64,000 bases of DNA, from NCBI GenBank assembly GCA_008933765.1, contig WBUK01000003.1, positions 1 to 64,000 on the forward strand, in the 5' to 3' direction. This document shows, piece by piece, positions 59,689-64,000 of the stretch; position 1 is the stretch's first letter; each line of letters opens with the position of its first letter. Source of the DNA: Ignavibacteriaceae bacterium (GTDB taxonomy: Bacteria > Bacteroidota > Ignavibacteria > Ignavibacteriales > Ignavibacteriaceae). Position numbers and translations under genes: made by a program. The notes under the pieces were generated by a model, which searched no databases, had not been told where the DNA came from, and saw nothing but the letters and a program-made list of their open reading frames with translations.

Positions 59689-60906
59689 TCAAATTTTCAC
59701 TCTTCGTTCTTCACGAACGAAAGACAGAATGGCTATCCCCATTAAAAAGAAAAACAGAAGTGAAAGTATTGCAAGCCTTTGGTTACCCGTTTCAGAACTT
59801 ATATACCCAAACACAACCGGACCTATTACCGCTGAACTTTTGCCAAAAAATGAGTAAAAACCGAAAAACTCTGTCTTTTTATCCGGCGGTGTAAGATCCG
59901 ACATCAGCGCCCGCGCAGTTGATTGGCTCGAACCCATTGCTGTGCCGGCAAGAAGCCCCACTACATAAAACCAGAATTTTTCCGTTACTATATATGCACC
60001 ACCTACAGTAATAAGCCATATAAAAAGCGTGATCAGCAGTGTTTTTTTTCTTCCGATTTCATCCGCAATTACCCCGAAAATAACCGAGCCAAGTATTGCA
60101 GTGCCCTGCACAGTAATAAAAAAGATAATCAGCTCTTGCTTTGTGAACCCTAAAGTGGAACTTGCATATATTCCCGAAAAGAAAATAATTGTGTTAACCC
60201 CCTCAATAAAAAAGAAGAACGAAAGCAGAAAAATTGCCAGATTTTTATACTTCTTCAGGTGCTTTAAGGTATCCCAGACTCTTTTAACACCAATTACAAA
60301 ATAATCGCCGCTTTTCCCCTCCTCTTTTCTTTTATCTTTCAATAAAATTAATGTGGGAAGTGCAAACAGGAGGAAAAAGAGTGCTGCAACCGGGAAAGAC
60401 TCGCGCACCAGTTCCATTTTTATGAAAGGAAAAAGTATAAGAAGCGAAAAAAGAGAACCCAAATACCCCATCGCATAACCATAACCGCTTACCCTGCCGA
60501 AGTTTTTAGGATGTGTGATTTCGGGAAGAAAAGAATCGTAAAAAATCAGCGCCGCCTCGAAGCCTATGTTCCCGGTGATGAACAAAACTAAACCAAGCAA
60601 CACTTCCCCGGGTCCCACGAAATAGAGCAAAGCCGTTGAAATTATGCACATTATTGTGAAAAATGTGAGAAACCGGCGCTTTGTTGAACTGAAATCAGCA
60701 GCTGCACCAAGTATTGGGGAGATAAAAGCGGTAATCAACATCGAAATTGAGGTGCCAAGCCCCCAGTAAAAATCACCCTCGGCGGCGTTTTGGTTTACTG
60801 TCTCTTTGAAATAAATTGCGTAAAGGAAAGTTACAACGATGATTGAGTAAGAAGTATTCGCAAAGTCGTACAATGTCCATACGAATATTTTCTTTCTCTC
60901 AGTCAT
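59689..60906 (-). CDS. MFS permease of the UMF1 family
   Basis: A 405-residue membrane protein with about 12 helices. I start it at ATG 60906 (TERKKIFVWTLYDFANTSYS), since the longer ORF would extend far into nusB; the two genes overlap by 8 bp. YDFANTSYSIIVVTFLYAIYF, SPILGAAADFSSTKRRF, GYAMGYLGSLFSL and SQSTARALMSDLTPPDKKTEFFGFYSFFGKSSA are UMF1 signatures; relatives include vacuole-effluxer-like Atg22 transporters. Substrate is unknown, probably amino acids or similar small solutes. Confidence 0.9.
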   Translation of the reverse strand: MTERKKIFVWTLYDFANTSYSIIVVTFLYAIYFKETVNQNAAEGDFYWGLGTSISMLITAFISPILGAAADFSSTKRRFLTFFTIMCIISTALLYFVGPGEVLLGLVLFITGNIGFEAALIFYDSFLPEITHPKNFGRVSGYGYAMGYLGSLFSLLILFPFIKMELVRESFPVAALFFLLFALPTLILLKDKRKEEGKSGDYFVIGVKRVWDTLKHLKKYKNLAIFLLSFFFFIEGVNTIIFFSGIYASSTLGFTKQELIIFFITVQGTAILGSVIFGVIADEIGRKKTLLITLFIWLITVGGAYIVTEKFWFYVVGLLAGTAMGSSQSTARALMSDLTPPDKKTEFFGFYSFFGKSSAVIGPVVFGYISSETGNQRLAILSLLFFFLMGIAILSFVREERRVKI

Positions 60907-61390
60907 TGGTGTGTGGCGGCTTGTTAATCGATTCCTGAATTGTGCCCCTGCCAACTTTATTAATTTGGTTTTGCTCCGTTAAGAAACTTAGAATCTCATT
61001 TAAAATTGCATTAACAAACTTGCTGCTTGGCGCTGTACTGAAATTTTTGGCAATTTCTATCAGTTCGTTCAGCGTAACTTTTGGGGGTATTTCCGGAAAA
61101 TACTTAAATTCACAAACCCCCATGCGAAGCAGGATTTTATCTATCCGTGCGAGTCGTTCAAGTTCCCAGTTTTTTGCAAATTTTTCTATCAGTTCGTCAG
61201 CCTCGCGGGTGTGTAAAATGGTTAAACGGACTAAGCTTTCGAAGAAATCGCGATCGGTTAAATCGTTGTCTTTTTCTAAAAGGTCGCCCGCAGTTATTTC
61301 GGTCCCCTCGCGATTATAAGAGTGCGCATATAACACCTGAAGTGCCTTTTCTCTGCTGACTCTTCTGCTTGATCTGTTACTATTCGACAT
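60899..61390 (-). CDS. nusB: Transcription antitermination protein NusB
   Basis: A 163-residue RNA-binding helical protein that pairs with NusE/S10 on boxA RNA in rRNA operon antitermination. RRVSREKALQVLYAHSYNREG at the N-terminus, ELIEKFAKNWELERLARIDKILLRMGVCEFKYFPEIPPKVTLNELIEIAKNFST and KFVNAILNEIL at the C-terminus are typical. The tail is extended by about 20 residues (NQINKVGRGTIQESINKPPHTND), which overlap the start of the MFS gene. ATG at 61390. Confidence 0.95.
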   Translation of the reverse strand: MSNSNRSSRRVSREKALQVLYAHSYNREGTEITAGDLLEKDNDLTDRDFFESLVRLTILHTREADELIEKFAKNWELERLARIDKILLRMGVCEFKYFPEIPPKVTLNELIEIAKNFSTAPSSKFVNAILNEILSFLTEQNQINKVGRGTIQESINKPPHTND

Positions 61391-61477
61391 TTTTGAACTG
61401 TAGCTTATTGATTACTTCACCGGCTTTCGGGGGAAAATTTGGATAATTGCTGTGCAAATATAGCAAAGGATAGCCGG

Positions 61478-62545
61478 TTATTTAACAGCGAACATCCAGA
61501 AATTGATTAACCCCACCACTTCCCTGAACAGATACCATCTTAATGAATCATCCGTCAGCGTTATATCTGATTTCACATAATCAAGGCTAAGATTATAAAA
61601 CTGAGCCATTTCTTTAACCCTCGTCAGGTGAAACGCATCGGAAACTATTATAATCTTTTGGTAACCCGTTTTTCCTATTAGTTCGGTTTTAATGTAACTT
61701 ATCTGGTCAAGTGTTGAACGGCTTTCAGCTTCTAACCTGATATCGCCCGGGTTAATCTTTTTATTCAAAAGATAGTAAAACGCTACATCTGCTTCCGGCA
61801 GTTCACCCGGAGCGTTGCTGCCCGTCAGTTGCAATTTTTTTGCCGCTCCTGTTGCATAAAGCTGCAGACCTTTCTCTATTCTCATTCGGAAAATTGAACT
61901 TGGCCGGTTGTATTTCCAAACTGCCGCTCCAAGTATCACTGCAACATCTGCGGGGTTTTTCCTTGAATATGTCAGCTTTGTGGTCATCCCCGAACTGATG
62001 TAGCTGTATGTGTAAACGAACATTGTGGCGTAAGCCAGTATAAAGAGAGAAACAGACCCAAGGACCACGAACCGCTTACCCGAAATAATCTTCATTATCA
62101 GGTACGCAACCAATATAGTCTTAAATGCAAAACCGATGTTGAAAAATATTCCCGTGTAAAGTTTGTCAAAAGGGGTATCCAAAAGGCTGACCGTGGGACC
62201 CGTGCTGCTCTGATTCAGGTAAATGCCGGAAACTGAAAAAACGAACCCAAGAAACCAAAAGGTAAGCATCAGCATTCGTTTGTTTGTAAATTCGTCTTTG
62301 TCTTTCAGCCAAAATATGATAAACAGAACGATCATCAGTCCGCTGAAAATTAAATAAAAGAGGTTGCCGCGGTAAGAAAAAGAGAAAGCTTCGAAATCAA
62401 GCCGGTGGTTAAGATACTTTCCGAGCGTTTGCGTTAAAAAATCAATCGCACCGAGTAATACTAAGACGAACAGATCGAAAATTCCTTTCAGTCTGATCTT
62501 TGAAAGCAAAATCTTTTTTTGGGCGTTAGCGGAAAGCATATTCAC
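61478..62545 (-). CDS. DUF218 (YdcF/SanA/ElyC-like) membrane protein
   Basis: A 355-residue protein with GTG 62545 or ATG 62539 as start. The first 175 residues contain about five membrane helices (LFDLFVLVLLGAIDFL, LFYLIFSGLMIVLFIIFWL, LMLTFWFLGFVFSVSGIYL, NIGFAFKTILVAYLIM and LGSVSLFILAYATMFVYTY). The C-terminal domain is DUF218: ADVAVILGAAVWKYNRPSSIFRMRIEKGLQLY, LQLTGSNAPGELPEA, LEAESRSTLDQISY and KIIIVSDAFHLTRVKEMAQFY. Related proteins act in envelope maintenance (SanA, ElyC), with an undefined reaction. The serial helices make it longer than a plain SanA. Confidence 0.88.
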   Translation of the reverse strand: MNMLSANAQKKILLSKIRLKGIFDLFVLVLLGAIDFLTQTLGKYLNHRLDFEAFSFSYRGNLFYLIFSGLMIVLFIIFWLKDKDEFTNKRMLMLTFWFLGFVFSVSGIYLNQSSTGPTVSLLDTPFDKLYTGIFFNIGFAFKTILVAYLIMKIISGKRFVVLGSVSLFILAYATMFVYTYSYISSGMTTKLTYSRKNPADVAVILGAAVWKYNRPSSIFRMRIEKGLQLYATGAAKKLQLTGSNAPGELPEADVAFYYLLNKKINPGDIRLEAESRSTLDQISYIKTELIGKTGYQKIIIVSDAFHLTRVKEMAQFYNLSLDYVKSDITLTDDSLRWYLFREVVGLINFWMFAVK

Positions 62546-62789
62546 TTAATTCTTTATCTGCTGCGAAATATAAGGAATAGTAGTGAGGAATTAAGTGCGA
62601 TTTGATAAATTTTGAACTTTTTCCCCCGCATTAATGGCTCTTTTTTGAATTGTTATGGTAAAAATTACGACTTTAACGAAAAATGAAGGTTTTAACGAAT
62701 AATTTTTGCTTTAATTACCGCAAGGATTATACAATGCTGAAAATAACCCGGCATTGAACACGGTTAACGGATAAAATCATTAAACAAAA

Positions 62790-63539
62790 TCACTGAAAAA
62801 AATTAACGGTAATTAACATTTGAACCTTAACAGCCTTACCGTCTTTTTTCCCCGGAGTAAATGTTGTTCGTCTCACAGCCGATAAAGCCGAATTATCACA
62901 CGCAGGATGCAGCCCTTTGGTAAGCACCGCTGAGGTTACCACCCCTGCCTCGTTTATAAAAGCCGTTACAAAAACCGAACCGGAAACACCGGCATCTTTA
63001 GCCGACTGAGGGAAAACGGCTTTGCTCTGTATTGCAGCATAACCACCTACCGGAACCGGCATATACGGCACCGCCGTGTAGTAAACATTATCTTTTGGTG
63101 CCGGGGTGGTTTTATCTTTTTCGGTAGTCTTTTTGCTTGTTTCGTTCTTTTTATATTTCCCCTGTTTATCCGCAGTCAGAAGGTCGCTGTTATCTATTTC
63201 CTGGCTTTCCAGTTTGATTTTCTCTTTTGGCGGGGCAACCACTACCTCAATCTCTTTGTTAACCACAGGCACGGGTGTATTTTTCTTCACCGGAGTTGTT
63301 GCCTGCTTTGTATCCGTTTTCTCTTTTTGAGGAAGTTGTTCCTCCTGCTCATTTTGCGGCAATTCTATTGCGTCAGTCAGTTCAACCAACTGGTCGTTAT
63401 CAACAAACAAAGCAGATCTGTGTCTGGAAAAGGGCCACAAAGTGAACAACAAAATCATAAGAAACAGCACAAAGATGGTGCTGAGTTCAAGCACAAATTT
63501 CTGGTTCTTTCTGTGGTCAGGATATGTGTGTACGGACAT
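62790..63539 (-). CDS. TonB-family energy transducer
   Basis: A 249-residue protein with one N-terminal membrane helix (KFVLELSTIFVLFLMILLFTLWPF, about 13-36), a charged/Pro-Lys-Thr-rich spacer (about 60-155, QEEQLPQKEKTDTKQATTPVKKNTPVPVV and later) and a C-terminal TonB domain (about 160-249): GGYAAIQSKAVFPQSAKDAGVSGSVFVTAFINEAGVVTSAVLTKGLHPACDNSALSAVRRTTFTPGKKDGKAV. This type couples the proton-motive force to outer-membrane transporters. ExbB and ExbD are not beside it, and no TonB-dependent receptor is in the window. Confidence 0.92.
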   Translation of the reverse strand: MSVHTYPDHRKNQKFVLELSTIFVLFLMILLFTLWPFSRHRSALFVDNDQLVELTDAIELPQNEQEEQLPQKEKTDTKQATTPVKKNTPVPVVNKEIEVVVAPPKEKIKLESQEIDNSDLLTADKQGKYKKNETSKKTTEKDKTTPAPKDNVYYTAVPYMPVPVGGYAAIQSKAVFPQSAKDAGVSGSVFVTAFINEAGVVTSAVLTKGLHPACDNSALSAVRRTTFTPGKKDGKAVKVQMLITVNFFQ

Positions 63540-63591
63540 TTTTCAGGGTTTATGATTTATGCGTTAACTTTGCGCTTTCATTTCAACCTTT

Positions 63592-63990
63592 TTACCGATA
63601 GAATCGGGGAAAAGTTCGCGATATAAAAAAAGCGACTGACAAACCTATCAATGCGCCGGTAACATCTGCCAACACATCGTACCACTCAAAATATCGCCCC
63701 GGAATGGGTATCTGGTGTAATTCATCCAATATACCGTAAATAGCAATCAGAACAAAAGTACCCTGAAAAATCGTTATTTCTTTAAATCTTTCAGCAAATT
63801 TATACCGAAAATAGGTGAAAGTCAAAAAAGCCAGCACAGCATATCCGGCAAAATGATTCAATTTATCACTTGTAGGCATTCCCGGCAGCCGGTTGGAGGG
63901 TAAAGTGGTTCCAAGAAACAGCACTACCCAGTAAGCCATTAAAACCCAAAAGGCTATTCTTTTTTTCCTGACTATTCCTTCTTTTTGCAT
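63592..63990 (-). CDS. VanZ-like membrane protein
   Basis: A 132-residue small membrane protein beginning at ATG 63990, close to the window edge. It matches the VanZ pattern: SDKLNHFAGYAVLAFLTFTYFRYKF, then GILDELHQIPIPGRYFEWYDVLADVTGALIGLSVAFF, with the conserved His-x2-x-Y and DELHQ/D-x-x-A-N-x-x-G-like residues and four membrane helices. Homologues are widespread and mostly of unknown role (phosphotransfer or resistance accessory). It sits 53 bp upstream of the TonB gene on the same strand. Confidence 0.88.
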   Translation of the reverse strand: MQKEGIVRKKRIAFWVLMAYWVVLFLGTTLPSNRLPGMPTSDKLNHFAGYAVLAFLTFTYFRYKFAERFKEITIFQGTFVLIAIYGILDELHQIPIPGRYFEWYDVLADVTGALIGLSVAFFISRTFPRFYR

Positions 63991-64000
63991 TACATTATTT

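Overview
The window reads as chromosomal DNA of a free-living Gram-negative bacterium of the Bacteroidota/Chlorobiota side of the tree, most probably an Ignavibacteria-like lineage. The clues, all inferred from sequence alone, are two secreted proteins ending in a type IX secretion (Por) sorting domain with the NYPNPFNP signature, a GWxTD-domain protein, LptE/LptF/LptG and a BamA-like barrel (an LPS-type outer membrane), a bacillithiol glycosyltransferase (BshA), a tmRNA tag ending in YALAA, frequent TTG starts and TAnnTTTG-like promoter boxes. There are no transposases, integrases, phage genes, CRISPR arrays or tRNAs that I can see.

Layout. 1-5500: an unassigned nuclease-like/defence-like ORF, rdgB with a large repeat insertion, and an ECF sigma / membrane anti-sigma / DUF4097 beta-repeat operon. 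5500-11130: class V aminotransferase, NapH-like ferredoxin membrane protein, and a large T9SS-exported modular protein closed by a clear terminator. 11130-16690: tmRNA, corrinoid adenosyltransferase, GcvT/YgfZ-like protein, lipoprotein, M20 peptidase. 16900-20230: lptF-lptG followed by a degenerate protein-kinase-fold protein. 20450-23300: GHL10-type secreted glycoside hydrolase and a small haem-binding lipoprotein. 23300-27110: a divergent trio (extended SDR, serine-palmitoyltransferase-like enzyme, GNAT-like acyltransferase) that matches the gene set of bacterial ceramide synthesis. 27200-33060: HEAT-cyclophilin fusion, bshA, an RsmB/RsmF-like RNA methyltransferase and a small membrane protein.

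33046-50000 is one long same-strand run (minus) of envelope and housekeeping genes: miaB, a small secreted protein, an MBL hydrolase, a sigma-54 activator, lptE, a TPR protein, a GT9 glycosyltransferase, DUF3108, DUF2007, cdsA, rimO, a GWxTD protein, a PfkB kinase, a BamA-like outer-membrane protein and a penicillin-acylase homologue without the usual catalytic signature. 50500-54665 is a tightly coupled operon: a signal-peptide-bearing YidD, two proteins sharing an LPGAG-x-x-Y-x-G membrane motif, an ACT protein and a PFL/UPF0210 protein. 54790-63990 holds acyl-CoA dehydrogenase, a DUF6600 repeat protein, a thioredoxin-like protein, a ferredoxin reductase, an MFS permease, nusB, a DUF218 protein, TonB and VanZ.

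The most striking pattern is not one gene but a texture: short direct tandem duplications are found in many spacers and inside many proteins. Longer units cluster at about 61-74 bp; those inside genes are always multiples of 3 (18, 30, 54, 63, 72 bp), while those in spacers are not (25, 61/62, 70, 71, 74 bp). They insert low-complexity segments into otherwise conserved enzymes (RdgB, the GcvT-like protein) and create or duplicate translation starts (27198-27290; 47250-47270).
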